NCBI GenBank assembly: GCA_031290545.1
Contig: JAITNJ010000037.1
Location: 62,001 to 126,000, forward strand
Source: Rhodospirillaceae bacterium
GTDB taxonomy: Bacteria > Pseudomonadota > Alphaproteobacteria > Rhodospirillales > Magnetospirillaceae
Reading direction: 5' to 3'
DNA length: 64,000 nucleotides
Positions within the stretch are counted from its first letter, which is position 1. Every line of letters starts with the position of its first letter. Made by a program: the position numbers and the translations under genes. Shown here piece by piece: positions 1-10,361 of this stretch. The notes beneath the pieces are model-generated. The model was given only the letters and a program-made list of their open reading frames with translations. It made no database searches and was not told the DNA's origin.

Positions 1-189
1 ATAATTCTTAGAAATATGAATATGATTAATTAATCGTTTATTTATAAAAATTTCTACGTGAAAATATAATCAACATAAAAATGTAAAACTTCGCAACAAC
101 AAATTATAATATTTTTTATTAAAAGTATCTTCTTTAAAATCAAAATATAACAAGTTATATAGATTAATAAAAATGATAAAGATTTTATA

Positions 190-984
190 ATGAAGCAATA
201 TCTAGATCTAATGTATTACGTTCGAAATAACGGTATTTTCAAACAAGATCGAACTGGAACTGGTACTTTAAGCGTATTTGGTTGGCAGATGTTCATCGAT
301 CTTTCTGTTGGCTTTCCAATGATAACTACAAAGAAATTACATTTGCGTTCAATCATTCATGAATTATTATGGTTTTTAAGCGGTGATACAAATATAGCTT
401 ATTTGCATGATAATAATGTGTTTATTTGGGACAAATGGGCCAATGCTAACGGTGATCTTGGGCCAATCTATGGATACCAATGGAGATCCTGGCCTACACC
501 AAACGGGGGTACTATCGATCAAATTAGCAACATTATTTCTCAAATTCGTGAAACTCCAGATTCACGACGTTTGATCGTATCTGCGTGGAATCCAGCAGAT
601 ATTGATCTCATGGCATTGCCACCATGTCACTGTTTATTTCAATTCTACGTGGCTGACAATAGACTATCATGTCAACTTTATCAACGTTCAGCTGATATTT
701 TTTTAGGAGTACCATTCAACATAGCATCTTACGCTCTTCTAACATTAATGTTATCTCAAGTAACTGGATTATATCCAGGAAAATTTATCCACACTTTTGG
801 TGATGCACATCTTTATTTGAATCATCTAAAAAAAGCTGATTTACAATTATTACGTACACCTAAAAAATTGCCAATAATGCATCTTAATCCGAAAATCAAC
901 GATCTATTTGCTTTTCGTTTCGAGGATTTTACACTCGATGGATATAATCCTGATCCTCATATTGTAGCGTCGGTGTCTATCTAA
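190..984 (+). CDS. thyA: Thymidylate synthase
   Basis: Makes dTMP from dUMP using methylene-tetrahydrofolate, in the cytoplasm. The 264-residue product has the same length as the E. coli enzyme. The catalytic cysteine sits in '[10 protein letters not shown]' (about residue 146), followed by the dUMP-binding '[20 protein letters not shown]' block and 'GDAHLYLNH'. The stop codon overlaps the folA start (TAATG), so thyA and folA are translationally coupled; this makes sense because ThyA turns its cofactor into the dihydrofolate that FolA recycles. In many alphaproteobacteria this pair is followed by hflK-hflC, which are absent here. No clear Shine-Dalgarno precedes the ATG. Confidence 0.97.
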   Translation: MKQYLDLMYYVRNNGIFKQDRTGTGTLSVFGWQMFIDLSVGFPMITTKKLHLRSIIHELLWFLSGDTNIAYLHDNNVFIWDKWANANGDLGPIYGYQWRSWPTPNGGTIDQISNIISQIRETPDSRRLIVSAWNPADIDLMALPPCHCLFQFYVADNRLSCQLYQRSADIFLGVPFNIASYALLTLMLSQVTGLYPGKFIHTFGDAHLYLNHLKKADLQLLRTPKKLPIMHLNPKINDLFAFRFEDFTLDGYNPDPHIVASVSI

Positions 985-1475
985 TGATATCTTTGATTGT
1001 ATCAGTAGCGACTAATGGTGTGATCGGCCGATCTAATTTACTGCCTTGGCACAATCCAGAAGATATGTCATATTTTAAAAAAATGACAATTGGTAAATCT
1101 GTAATTATGGGTCGAAAAACTTATCAATCAATTGGCAAACCTTTACAGGGAAGGATAAATATTGTACTAACGAACAATATAAACTGGACAAGCACAGGTA
1201 TTCATATAGCTCATTCTTTACAACAGGCACTTATTTTATCTGAAAACTTAAATTGTAACAACACAGAGATCATGATCATAGGTGGTTCTGAATTGTTCTT
1301 AAAAACACTACCAGACGCTGATAGACTATACATCACCGAAATACATCGTGATTACGTTGGCGATTCATTTTTTCCACATCCAAATCCAGCATTATGGTAT
1401 GAGATTAGTCGTGAAGATCATATCGGCGATCCATCGTTTAGCTTTGTAACAATGGAACGAAGATTCGGAATTTAA
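984..1475 (+). CDS. folA: Dihydrofolate reductase
   Basis: Reduces dihydrofolate to tetrahydrofolate with NADPH. The 163-residue length is typical. Family motifs are visible: 'GVIGRSNLLPWHNPEDM' with the active-site loop, 'MGRKTYQSIGKPL' for NADPH binding, and 'IIGGSELF' in the second half. It starts on the last base of the thyA stop codon, so the two form a coupled operon. The reading frame is intact. hflK, the usual next gene in relatives, is not found downstream. Confidence 0.97.
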   Translation: MISLIVSVATNGVIGRSNLLPWHNPEDMSYFKKMTIGKSVIMGRKTYQSIGKPLQGRINIVLTNNINWTSTGIHIAHSLQQALILSENLNCNNTEIMIIGGSELFLKTLPDADRLYITEIHRDYVGDSFFPHPNPALWYEISREDHIGDPSFSFVTMERRFGI

Positions 1476-1913
1476 TCTTGATTAAATATATTAATCTAAT
1501 CAACGAGTTTAAACTTTTTTTCAGATCATTAAATTCTTTTAGATCAACAGTAGTGCAATGGGAGAAAATTATATTTTTAAATAGCTTTCTAAAAATAAAA
1601 TTTAGATTTTTCAAAATGAAAATTATCATTTGATAATAACAATTATTAGAATTCAACATTCTTACTTACAATCAAAATTTAATATTAATCACATCTACTA
1701 ATTACGAATTCTATTATTTATATATGCTATATACGCGCATTATTCATCTTTATAATTTATAGATATTAGTCCAAAGATGCGCTATCAATCTAAAATTAAC
1801 ATCCTGTCTATATAGTAATCATCATTGAGCAAATTATTTAAAGTAACTTAACGTTGCTTATTTATATTAATTAAAATTACAAATATTACACATCAAAATA
1901 ATCAATCTTTTTC
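1476..1913. other. Intergenic gap, no gene seen
   Basis: About 440 bases between folA and the rpmG promoter. In many alphaproteobacteria hflK-hflC and a DegP-type protease follow folA, but I see no HflK/HflC signature here. One plus-strand frame near 1490-1620 stays open for about 45 codons with no start signal and no family resemblance. The 73-codon minus-strand ORF in the track has AT-driven composition and overlaps the end of folA. Confidence 0.5.
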
Positions 1914-1941
1914 TTGACACAATTAATTTAAACATTATCCT
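1914..1941 (+). promoter_or_regulatory. Candidate sigma-70 promoter of rpmG
   Basis: A consensus -35 box TTGACA (1914-1919) is followed after 16 bases by TATCCT (1936-1941) as the -10 box. It lies about 40 bases before the rpmG ATG and points the right way. This is inferred from sequence only. Confidence 0.5.
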
Positions 1942-1980
1942 CTGAGTCAGGAATCTCTTATTAATAATTCGGATTTTGTT

Positions 1981-2148
1981 ATGGCTAAACAAACAACCAT
2001 TATTATTAAATTATTAAGCACTGCTGAAACTGGTTTTTTTTATGTAACAAAAAAAAACCCTCGTAAATTGACAGAAAAATTTGAATTTCGTAAATACGAT
2101 CCAGTTGTACGTAAGCACGTAATTTTCAAGGAAGTTAAAATCAAATAA
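1981..2148 (+). CDS. rpmG: 50S ribosomal protein L33
   Basis: A 55-residue ribosomal protein missing from the ORF track because it is short. It begins '[20 protein letters not shown]', continues '[20 protein letters not shown]' and ends '[10 protein letters not shown]', which is full-length bacterial L33. This copy lacks the CxxC zinc pairs of the zinc-binding form. It stands alone with a good promoter just upstream. Large-subunit protein near the E site. Confidence 0.96.
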   Translation: MAKQTTIIIKLLSTAETGFFYVTKKNPRKLTEKFEFRKYDPVVRKHVIFKEVKIK

Positions 2149-2611
2149 TAGTTGATATTTTATATGTGCATTAACTAATAACTTCGATCGATTTTTTCAG
2201 AATTAATTTTTCTTAGTAGATCTTAGTAGAAGTTGGTGATTTGTTAATATCATAGTTCTAGATTTGTGATGTATTATAGTAATATACGTACGTTGTGATG
2301 TTTTATGTACAATGATTATACTATTTACATGTGTTTATTAGTTAGTGATAGCATTCTGATTTTATGTAGAAATTCCGTATTGTTACATGACAGATCATTT
2401 ATAATAAACTTTCAAAAAGATTATGTTTAACTTTGAGAAAGTATCTTTATTAAATAGATTAAGTGGTTTTACCTTGGATAAAAATTTTCAATCAAATTAT
2501 AGTTGATCTAGTTAATATCAATTGTTGTTCGGTAAAATTTAGACTGATATTAGTTTATGACGGATTATATTATGTGTTTAAATCTATTATTTTCATAAAG
2601 GAGATATTATT
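2149..2611. other. Intergenic gap, no gene seen
   Basis: About 460 AT-rich bases between rpmG and yajQ. I see a short direct repeat (cttagtaga twice near 2213-2233) and no recognisable coding remnant. The track ORF at 2463-2648 runs into yajQ in another frame and has no family resemblance. The last 15 bases carry the yajQ ribosome binding site. Confidence 0.5.
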
Positions 2612-3097
2612 TTGCCATCATTTGATATTGTATCAAAGGCTGATATGATGGAAATTAATAACGCACTATCTAATATAAGAAGAGAAATTGCTCAAAGATT
2701 TGATTTCAAGGATTCGATCTGTTCAATAGATTTCAAAGATGAAATCATTACTTTGTTGGCAGATGACACAATGAAACTGAAGCAATTACATGAATTAATA
2801 AAAATTCACCTAACACGCCGCAAAATTGATCTGAAGGCACTTGATTTTAAGTCAATCGAAAGAGCTACTGGGAACAACATAAGACAAATTGTCATAATTA
2901 AACATGGAATTAATAAAGAAATATCCAAGACTCTAGTAAAAGAAATTAAAAATAGTAAAATTAAAGTTCAAGTAGCAATTAATGGTGATGAACTACGAGT
3001 TCATGGAAAACAACGTGATCACTTACAGGAAGTAATTAAATTAACCATGGGAATATCAGTAGATCTACCATTGCAATATGTTAATTTTCGCGATTAA
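2612..3097 (+). CDS. yajQ: YajQ family nucleotide-binding protein
   Basis: Full-length (161 residues) YajQ/UPF0234 protein, a small two-domain alpha/beta protein. Some members bind cyclic di-GMP or nucleotides and interact with transcription regulators; the role in this organism is unknown. It opens with the family hallmark 'MPSFDIVSKADMMEINNAL' and has 'REIAQRFDFK' and the C-terminal 'LRVHGKQRDHLQEVI'. The start is TTG, supported by a strong AAAGGAG about nine bases upstream and by the conserved N-terminus. Monocistronic, convergent with the PfkB-family gene. Confidence 0.93.
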   Translation: MPSFDIVSKADMMEINNALSNIRREIAQRFDFKDSICSIDFKDEIITLLADDTMKLKQLHELIKIHLTRRKIDLKALDFKSIERATGNNIRQIVIIKHGINKEISKTLVKEIKNSKIKVQVAINGDELRVHGKQRDHLQEVIKLTMGISVDLPLQYVNFRD

Positions 3098-3106
3098 GTG
3101 TAAGTA

Positions 3107-4204
3107 TTATAATAATGACCAGTAATGTGGTGTAGGTACTGAGAATCCATCTTTCAAAGCAGAAACAATTGTTTCAATTTGTTGTAATCCAGTCTGCGTA
3201 TCAACATGACCAACCACAGAAGCTGCATTAAACGTTGCTGCGCATAGAGCATCCTCAACAGAATATCCAATAGTAATAAAAGCAGTAAATGTTGAGGCAA
3301 AAGCATCGCCAGCACCTGCAGTGCCAACTACATGACATTTAGCTACCGGACAAAACATAATATTGTCCTTAGTTGCGACAAAAGCGCCTCTATTACCATC
3401 TGTTAACACTATATATTTTGGTCCTAGAGCAATCAATGCTAAACAAAATCCAATCAAACTCATGTTAAAGCCACCACAACTCAACCCCATAATCGCTATA
3501 GATGAAGGATCTTCTTCTGTAGATAGATGAAGCATCGGACCGCCTTCTCCAGCTCTAGCTACCAAATGCGGAACCAGAGCACTTGCTTCTTTTCGATTAA
3601 GAGACAGAATATCAATATATTTTAAGCATTTTTGAAAATCTGAACCATAGATCGATAGTTGTCTTAACCCAGGATTGACAGAGATAATTAAATTAAATTT
3701 TTTAGATTTCTCGATAATTAGTGGTAAACATTCTGCAGATTTATTGCTCAAATTAGAAATATAAACGGCATCAACAGAAAAGGCATCATCATGCAGATCT
3801 GCAGGACCTAACAAAGTATTAGCACCACGGAACGTGAAAATAGCAGCATTTCGATCATGTGATGAGATTAACACTGACGCACCTGTAGGAGCGTGACAAT
3901 CACGCAAAACCCAACGAGTAGACACACCTTCTTCCATCAACCGTGTTAATACAGTCTCGGCACGTGCATCACGACCAAGTTTAATCAATATAGCAACATC
4001 CAATCCCAAACGAGACATAGAGATAGCGGCGTTTACAGCACCACCACCACAATGAGTGGAAATCTTTTTTGTTTCAGTCTTACCGCCTTCTTCAAGAAGC
4101 AAAAAAGAACTTTCTGCGTTAAACATAGACATACGCTCGATACGATCACTATCAATAATAGCAATTGTATCGATCATAGCGCCGCCAATAGTAAGAGCTT
4201 TCAT
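3107..4204 (-). CDS. PfkB-family carbohydrate/nucleoside kinase
   Basis: ATP-dependent kinase of the ribokinase/adenosine kinase superfamily. The N-terminal signature 'CGGGAVNAAISMSRLG' and the C-terminal 'GTAGAGDAFASTF' block, with the catalytic aspartate, are both present. At 365 residues it is slightly long; the extra length lies around residues 215-255. The substrate cannot be read from the sequence; adenosine, ribose or another sugar are all possible. It is convergent with yajQ, and secA lies upstream on the same strand, about 275 bases away. Confidence 0.85.
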   Translation of the reverse strand: MKALTIGGAMIDTIAIIDSDRIERMSMFNAESSFLLLEEGGKTETKKISTHCGGGAVNAAISMSRLGLDVAILIKLGRDARAETVLTRLMEEGVSTRWVLRDCHAPTGASVLISSHDRNAAIFTFRGANTLLGPADLHDDAFSVDAVYISNLSNKSAECLPLIIEKSKKFNLIISVNPGLRQLSIYGSDFQKCLKYIDILSLNRKEASALVPHLVARAGEGGPMLHLSTEEDPSSIAIMGLSCGGFNMSLIGFCLALIALGPKYIVLTDGNRGAFVATKDNIMFCPVAKCHVVGTAGAGDAFASTFTAFITIGYSVEDALCAATFNAASVVGHVDTQTGLQQIETIVSALKDGFSVPTPHYWSLL

Positions 4205-4478
4205 AGCATTATTTGTCGTTTAAACTTTAATAAAAGAATTGTTTCATGTTTTATATAAAGAGTCTTTATAGATTAAAGAGATATTGATTAACTATCAATT
4301 ACTACTAACATATAATATATTTAAAATAATTAAAACGTCATTGTAGTAAAATTCTGATGTTTTATAATATCGACGTGATTTTGTAGCTTACTACCTTATA
4401 AGACTATTTCTTTGTTGTTATTTATGAACAATTTGTAATAACAAATCTTTCATACATTAACATATATAGCTTCATATG

Positions 4479-7208
4479 TTATTTTATTGCACCATGACAA
4501 TGTTTGTATTTCTTTCCAGATCCACATGGACACATAGCATTACGAGAAGTTTTAAACCAACTTGACGAATCTTCTTGATTAATGATTTTTGCAGCATAAA
4601 CATGGCGATGCATAATAGCATTCATATTATCTGAAACATATTTCAAGTTTTGTTTGTTGTAATTAGGATCGTTGTGACTTTCAATATATTTATTAGATGG
4701 ATGTTCGGTTAATATTTTGTTAACATCATGTTCAATTCGTAATTCAACATGGAAAAGAACTGAAGTGATCTTTTCTCGTAATTGTACTAGCATTTCATCG
4801 AACAGATTAAAGGCCTCACGCTTATACTCATTCAATGGATCAAAATGACCATAAGCTCTGAGATTTATACCTTGACGTAAATAATCAAGTGTTAGCAAAT
4901 GATCTTTCCATGATTGGTCAAGAAGCTGTAATAACAAATTCTTCTCTACCATACGCATAATGTCTGAACCATAATTAGAAGTTTTTTCTTCCATCTTACT
5001 ATCAGTGGCTTCAATAATACGACGATAAATCTCATGATCATCAATATTGTCTTCATTACTCCATTCTGAAATTAATAAATTAATACCAAAAATTCGTAAA
5101 ATCTCTTCATGAAGACCAATAATATCCCATTGTTCAGAAAAAGTTTGTGGTGGAACACTTTTTACAATTACACTCTTTACAGTCTCATGACGCATATCAA
5201 CGATAGCTTGTGATATTTCAGTGGTATTTATCAGCTCCTTACGTTGCTCATAAATTACCTTACGCTGATCATTCATCACATCATCAAATTTCAAAAGATT
5301 CTTACGAACATCAAAGTTTCGTGCTTCAATTTTTTGTTGTGCTTTTTCTATAGCTTTATTAATCCATGGATGTACAATCGCTTCACCTTGCTTCAAACCT
5401 AATTTTAGAAGTACGCCATCCATACGTTGCGAGCCAAAGATACGCATGAGATCATCTTCAAGTGATAGAAAAAATTTCGAAATACCAGGATCTCCCTGAC
5501 GACCGGATCGACCACGCAATTGATTATCAATACGACGACTTTCATGACGTTCTGTACCTATAACAAAAAGACCACCAGCGGCCAACGCCTCTTTTTTAGC
5601 TTTCTCAACTTCTAATTTAATTATTTCTGTTTTATTTGTTCGTTCTATCTCGTTATTAACAGTATCTAGCTCATGACGTATTCTCATATCAAGGTTACCA
5701 CCCAACTGAATATCTGTGCCCCTACCAGCCATATTAGTAGCAATTGTTACAGCCCCAGGTATACCAGCTAAAGAAACAATGTATGCTTCACGTTCATGAT
5801 GTCTAGCATTCAAAATTTCGTGCGGAACTTTCTTTTTTTTTAAAAATTTTGAAAGTATTTCAGATTTTTCAATAGATACAGTACCAACGAGAACTGGTTG
5901 TCTACGTTTATAACAATCACAAATCAGATTAACAATTGCATCAAATTTCTCGTCTTTTGTACGATAAATTTCGTCATCAGCATCTTTACGTAATACTGGT
6001 AAATTAGTTGGAATATCAACAACATTAAGATTATAGATCTCAGAAAATTCTGAAGCTTCAGTCATTGCAGTGCCAGTCATTCCTGAAAGCTTAGGATAGA
6101 GACGAAAATAATTCTGAAAAGTAATTGATGCAAGTGTTTGATTTTCGTTTTGAATAGCTACAGATTCTTTTGCTTCCAATGCCTGATGCAATCCTTCTGA
6201 ATAACGCCTACCCTCCATCATGCGACCAGTAAATTCATCAACAATTACAACTTTATTATCCTTAACAATATAATCAACATCATTTGTAAATAATTTATGA
6301 GCACGCAAAGCTTGATTTACGTGATGCACTAGATTTATATTTTGAATATCATATAGATTGCCATTGTTAAGAAATCCAGCATCGATTAATAAAGACTCTA
6401 TATGTTCAACACCTGCTTCAGTTAAAGTAACAGCACGAATCTTCTCATCTTTTTCAAAATCTTCGAAAAGTAATTGTGGAATCAATCTATTAATTTTCAA
6501 ATAAAGATCTGAATTATCTTCGGTTGGACCAGAAATAATAAGCGGTGTTCGTGATTCATCAATTAAAATCGAATCAACTTCGTCAACTATTGCAAAATTG
6601 AACGATCGCTGAACCATTTCCTCAAAACGAAATTTCATATTATCACGTAAATAATCAAAGCCAAATTCATTGTTAGTACCATAAGTAATATCAGAACTAT
6701 AAGCTTTTTTTCGATCAACATCATTTAGATCGTGAACAATTACACCAACTGAAAGACCAAGAAAACGGAATACCTGACCCATCCACTCAGAATCACGCTT
6801 GGATAAATAATCATTAACTGTTACTATGTGAACGCCATTACCAGAAATTGCATTCAAATATGCAGCCAAAGTTGAAACCAATGTTTTACCTTCACCAGTA
6901 CGCATTTCGGCGATCATGCCTTTGTGCAAAACCAATCCGCCCAATAATTGAGAATCAAAATGTCGTTGTCCTAATGTTCTTTTAGCAGCTTCACGTACAA
7001 TGGCAAAAGCTTCAATAAGAATATCATTTTCGGTTTTACCCTTTAAAAGAAAATCTCGTAACAATGATGTTCGATCGCGAAGTTCATCATCTGACAAAAT
7101 TTGAAATTCGTGTTCTATATCGTTAATTGCAGTAACCTGAGCATTAAATTTCTTAAGCAAACGATTACTAGTAGTTCCAAAAAATCGTTGTGCTATAGCT
7201 CCAAACAT
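4479..7208 (-). CDS. secA: Preprotein translocase ATPase SecA
   Basis: Motor of the Sec export pathway, pushing unfolded proteins through SecYEG. At 909 residues it is full length. Walker A 'MRTGEGKT' lies near residue 105, the DEAD-like '[10 protein letters not shown]' near 212, and the helicase core includes '[11 protein letters not shown]' and '[11 protein letters not shown]'. The C-terminus keeps the SecB/ribosome-binding zinc motif '[14 protein letters not shown]'. A GAGG precedes the ATG. It is divergent from argJ; in many alphaproteobacteria a parvulin-type PPIase gene lies between the two, and none is visible here. Confidence 0.98.
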   Translation of the reverse strand: MFGAIAQRFFGTTSNRLLKKFNAQVTAINDIEHEFQILSDDELRDRTSLLRDFLLKGKTENDILIEAFAIVREAAKRTLGQRHFDSQLLGGLVLHKGMIAEMRTGEGKTLVSTLAAYLNAISGNGVHIVTVNDYLSKRDSEWMGQVFRFLGLSVGVIVHDLNDVDRKKAYSSDITYGTNNEFGFDYLRDNMKFRFEEMVQRSFNFAIVDEVDSILIDESRTPLIISGPTEDNSDLYLKINRLIPQLLFEDFEKDEKIRAVTLTEAGVEHIESLLIDAGFLNNGNLYDIQNINLVHHVNQALRAHKLFTNDVDYIVKDNKVVIVDEFTGRMMEGRRYSEGLHQALEAKESVAIQNENQTLASITFQNYFRLYPKLSGMTGTAMTEASEFSEIYNLNVVDIPTNLPVLRKDADDEIYRTKDEKFDAIVNLICDCYKRRQPVLVGTVSIEKSEILSKFLKKKKVPHEILNARHHEREAYIVSLAGIPGAVTIATNMAGRGTDIQLGGNLDMRIRHELDTVNNEIERTNKTEIIKLEVEKAKKEALAAGGLFVIGTERHESRRIDNQLRGRSGRQGDPGISKFFLSLEDDLMRIFGSQRMDGVLLKLGLKQGEAIVHPWINKAIEKAQQKIEARNFDVRKNLLKFDDVMNDQRKVIYEQRKELINTTEISQAIVDMRHETVKSVIVKSVPPQTFSEQWDIIGLHEEILRIFGINLLISEWSNEDNIDDHEIYRRIIEATDSKMEEKTSNYGSDIMRMVEKNLLLQLLDQSWKDHLLTLDYLRQGINLRAYGHFDPLNEYKREAFNLFDEMLVQLREKITSVLFHVELRIEHDVNKILTEHPSNKYIESHNDPNYNKQNLKYVSDNMNAIMHRHVYAAKIINQEDSSSWFKTSRNAMCPCGSGKKYKHCHGAIK

Positions 7209-7550
7209 ACGATAAACCTCAATAATTTGGTAAAATTACTTTGTTTGAATGTTAAAATATAATCCATTTATTTATCAACGATAAAATATTAATTATTATA
7301 ATGTTATGCAAAACTGATTTTAATATGCTTATAATTCGTTTTATTATAAGCATACCTTTCTTACTATATACATTATTATCTAAATGATGATATAGATAAC
7401 ATGATTTAAGATTAAAATGATCGTGCATGATCATTTTTCTAATTTTTCAACTAAAACAACCATCATCAACGGTTTGATAGATATACCATCAATTAACTAT
7501 TGTTTAGCTATTAATTATATCTAAACAACAAATACAAAGGGATGCAAATT
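7209..7550. other. Divergent secA/argJ intergenic region with two hairpins
   Basis: About 340 bases holding the start regions of both genes. Two perfect inverted repeats stand out: a 10-bp stem ATGCTTATAA/TTATAAGCAT with a 9-base loop (7325-7353), and the 9-bp stem listed separately at 7414-7437. Relatives often carry a PPIase gene upstream of argJ, but no remnant was readable. Confidence 0.5.
7414..7437. repeat. Inverted repeat upstream of argJ
   Basis: Perfect 9-bp stem AAAATGATC/GATCATTTT with a 6-base loop, flanked by A and T runs. It could act as a bidirectional terminator-like hairpin or an operator. Because it lies between divergent genes, an operator or 5' UTR structure is at least as likely as a terminator. 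Confidence 0.45.
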
Positions 7551-8780
7551 ATGTCAATCGTCTCACCGCTTGCTCCTAAAGCCATGATCACATTACAACC
7601 TATTAATGGAGTTCTCTTAGCATCTCATGCATGTGGTCTGCGCTATCATGGAAGAACTGATTTGATGATAATAAAACTAGCCATAGGAACAACAGTTGCC
7701 GGTGTTTTTACTAAGTCTAGGATGGCAGCAGCCCCAGTTTTATGGTGTCGTGAAGCTCTTATTCACGGAACAGCACGATTGATAATAGTTAATTCTGGAA
7801 GCGCTAATGCATTCACTGGAAAAACCGGAGTAGCATCTGTTCAACGCACAATAGATACAGCAGCAAAGCTTTTGGGATGCCACAAAAGAGAAATATTCAT
7901 CGCTTCTACTGGTGTTATTGGTATTCATCTTGACGATTTCAAAATTACAAGTTCTTTAGAACAAATTTTAAATAAATTATCTGATAATAAATGGATTGAA
8001 GCAGCAAAAGCTATACTAACTACTGATACTTATCCAAAAATGGCTACTCGAACAGCTAAAATTGGAAAAACTGTAGTACGTATAAACGGATTTTGCAAAG
8101 GATCTGGTATGATTGCTCCTGATATGGCAACCACACTAGCTTACGTTTTTACAGACGCCAAACTATCATCTAAAATACTTCAAGACCTACTTACAAGTGG
8201 CGTTAAAAAGTCTTTCAATTCTATAACAATTGATTCCGATATGTCTACCAATGACACATTAATGGTTTTTGCCACTGGTAAAATTATACATCAACAAATC
8301 AATTCTTTTACAGATCCATTGTTACGTGATTTTAAGAAAAATTTCGATGATCTGCTATTAGATCTTGCGTTGCAAGTAGTTAAAGATGGCGAAGGTGCGA
8401 GTAAATTTGTAAAAATTACTGTTAGTGGAGCATCAAGCGTCCGTGCTGCCAAAAAAATTGGAATGACTGTTGCTAATTCGCCATTAGTTAAAACTGCAAT
8501 CGCTGGAGCAGATGCAAATTGGGGACGTATAGTTATGGCAGTAGGAAAATCTGGAGAACTCGCCGATCGCGATCGTTTGTGTATTTCTATTGGTGGTATA
8601 GAAGTAGCAAAACATGGTCAAGTAGCACTAAACTACGATGAGCATTCAGTTAATACTCATATGCAAGGATCCGATATTGTTTTAAATATCGATGTTGGTA
8701 TAGGAAGTAGTAAAGCAACTGTATGGACTTGTGATTTAACACATGCTTATATTGATATAAATGGATCTTATCGCACTTGA
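7551..8780 (+). CDS. argJ: Bifunctional glutamate N-acetyltransferase/ornithine acetyltransferase ArgJ
   Basis: Arginine synthesis: moves the acetyl group from N-acetylornithine to glutamate, and in bifunctional members also uses acetyl-CoA. The self-cleavage site is in 'KGSGMIAPDMATTLAY', where the threonine after Ala becomes the N-terminal nucleophile of the beta chain. Other family blocks are 'VNSGSANAFTG' and 'GADANWGRI'. I start at the second ATG (409 residues), because AAAGGG directly abuts the first ATG (7542) but is well spaced for 7551. Whether it is mono- or bifunctional cannot be told by eye. Confidence 0.95.
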   Translation: MSIVSPLAPKAMITLQPINGVLLASHACGLRYHGRTDLMIIKLAIGTTVAGVFTKSRMAAAPVLWCREALIHGTARLIIVNSGSANAFTGKTGVASVQRTIDTAAKLLGCHKREIFIASTGVIGIHLDDFKITSSLEQILNKLSDNKWIEAAKAILTTDTYPKMATRTAKIGKTVVRINGFCKGSGMIAPDMATTLAYVFTDAKLSSKILQDLLTSGVKKSFNSITIDSDMSTNDTLMVFATGKIIHQQINSFTDPLLRDFKKNFDDLLLDLALQVVKDGEGASKFVKITVSGASSVRAAKKIGMTVANSPLVKTAIAGADANWGRIVMAVGKSGELADRDRLCISIGGIEVAKHGQVALNYDEHSVNTHMQGSDIVLNIDVGIGSSKATVWTCDLTHAYIDINGSYRT

Positions 8781-9182
8781 TAAATAATTAACAAACTATT
8801 AGTTATTCTTATGATGTTTAAATAAATCGTTAATTAGAATATTAATCGTTTGTCTTTGTAACTGTTGTAAAATGATTATTGTTTTCTAATTAATAAATTA
8901 GCATCAGTTAAAATAAAAAATGCAGCTATTTTTATACTTCACTACTACTTCACTGGCTTTACTCAACTACATTTTGATTGTTTTAATAAAAATATGATGA
9001 TCAATTTATTAATATCCAGCATATTATTACTTTGTTATATAATTGCTATTTTTTCTTTGACTTTATAGTCAAAATATGTATAACTCTTAATCTCTTTCAA
9101 GAAAAATATTACATGTGTTTTCTAGATTAAATTCAGTAGCCATTATAGCAATACTATATTGATAATTAGTTAATAAATCATT
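8781..9182. other. Intergenic gap, no gene seen
   Basis: About 400 bases between argJ and rpsD. A mutT-type Nudix gene often follows argJ in relatives, but no Nudix box remnant was found. A 25-codon hydrophobic ORF near 8920-9000 has no supporting signal. Presumably the rpsD promoter and leader lie here. Confidence 0.5.
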
Positions 9183-9800
9183 ATGAGCAAACGCATAGAA
9201 GCAAAATACAAGATCAATCGTAGACTTGGTGTAAATTTATGGGGTAGAGATAAGAGCCCACTCAATCATGGTAAAGAAAATCCGCCAGGTCAGCATGGTC
9301 AACGACGCAAAAAACCGTCAGATTTTGGCATTCAGTTACTAGCCAAACAGAAATTGAAAAACTATTACGGAAATATTGGAGAAAAACAGTTTCGTAGACT
9401 TTATGGTGAAGCTATACGTCGTCGTGGTGATACTTCTGAAAATTTGATAGAATTACTGGAACGTAGACTTGATGCCGTGATCTATCGTATGAAATTTGCA
9501 CCAACTCCATTTGCTGCCCGTCAAATCATTAATCATTGTCATGTTCGTGTTAATAATAAAGTGGTTAATATTGCGTCATGCTTAATCTGCGATGGTGACA
9601 TTATTTCTATAAAACCAAAATCTCGAAATATGGCATTGATTCTTGAAGCAATTCAGTCTAATGAGCGCGATGTCCCCGAATATTTAAGTATTGATCATAA
9701 TGAAATGCACGGAACTTTCATACGATCTCCTAAATTACAGGACGTTCCTTATCCAGTAAAAATGGAACCAAATCTTGTGATTGAATTTTACTCACGGTAA
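9183..9800 (+). CDS. rpsD: 30S ribosomal protein S4
   Basis: Primary 16S rRNA-binding protein that nucleates small-subunit assembly. The 205-residue length is standard. It opens '[20 protein letters not shown]', has '[16 protein letters not shown]', and carries the S4 RNA-binding domain around residues 94-160 ('[20 protein letters not shown]'). Typical of alphaproteobacteria, it stands alone rather than in the alpha operon. It is convergent with purL. Confidence 0.98.
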   Translation: MSKRIEAKYKINRRLGVNLWGRDKSPLNHGKENPPGQHGQRRKKPSDFGIQLLAKQKLKNYYGNIGEKQFRRLYGEAIRRRGDTSENLIELLERRLDAVIYRMKFAPTPFAARQIINHCHVRVNNKVVNIASCLICDGDIISIKPKSRNMALILEAIQSNERDVPEYLSIDHNEMHGTFIRSPKLQDVPYPVKMEPNLVIEFYSR

Positions 9801-10361
9801 GATTTTTTTACTTTCTATTTAAAAGATTCGTGTTTTTCCACATTATTTGCTAGATTTTGATTGTTACTTAAACAATTTCTACGAACATATTATTACTCAT
9901 TTCTAACATAAATATATAATCATATAGATTATATATTGGTAGTTTACTTTTAAATTTAAAATTATTATTTATATTAAAATCATAAATATGAACTTTTTTG
10001 GAGTTCTCTAGTGTTGTATAAACTTCATAGCTATATATCTTATAATTATTATTTTAAAATTCAAAAAAATCGTATGAAATTTTAAATTTTTTTATTAGAT
10101 GATTATTAATGTCTTATTAACTTAAAACCTGTTTTGTAGAAATTTCTAATTAAAAACTAAATATACAATGACTAATTACTTTTCTAATAAATTTAGTCTT
10201 GTTAGAAATTAGCTATTCTTTAATATGTTTATGTAATTTTGATTCTAAAAAAAATAAACAAAAACACTATGATTTCAAATCATAGCTTTAATTGTATTCA
10301 ATGAACTTTAAGTTGCAGTTTTAATAAAACTTAAATCAGCAGTTTTACTGTAATAGTAATT
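9801..10361. other. Convergent rpsD/purL intergenic gap
   Basis: 560 AT-rich bases. In relatives bolA and a monothiol glutaredoxin gene often sit downstream of purL; I looked for their signatures on the minus strand and found nothing convincing. A 19-bp palindrome CTATGATTT-C-AAATCATAG (10267-10285) may form part of a terminator between the convergent genes. Confidence 0.5.

Noticed and set aside
1438-1659. 73-codon minus-strand ORF and a 45-codon open plus frame
   Set aside because: No start signals, no family resemblance, composition explained by AT richness.
2463-2648. 61-codon plus-strand ORF
   Set aside because: Overlaps the start of yajQ in another frame; no ribosome binding site.
7252-7434. 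60-codon minus-strand ORF between secA and argJ
   Set aside because: Low-complexity Ile/Leu/His-rich translation over two hairpins; no family.
8920-9000. 25-codon hydrophobic ORF before rpsD
   Set aside because: No ribosome binding site or conservation evidence; short hydrophobic ORFs are common in T-rich DNA.
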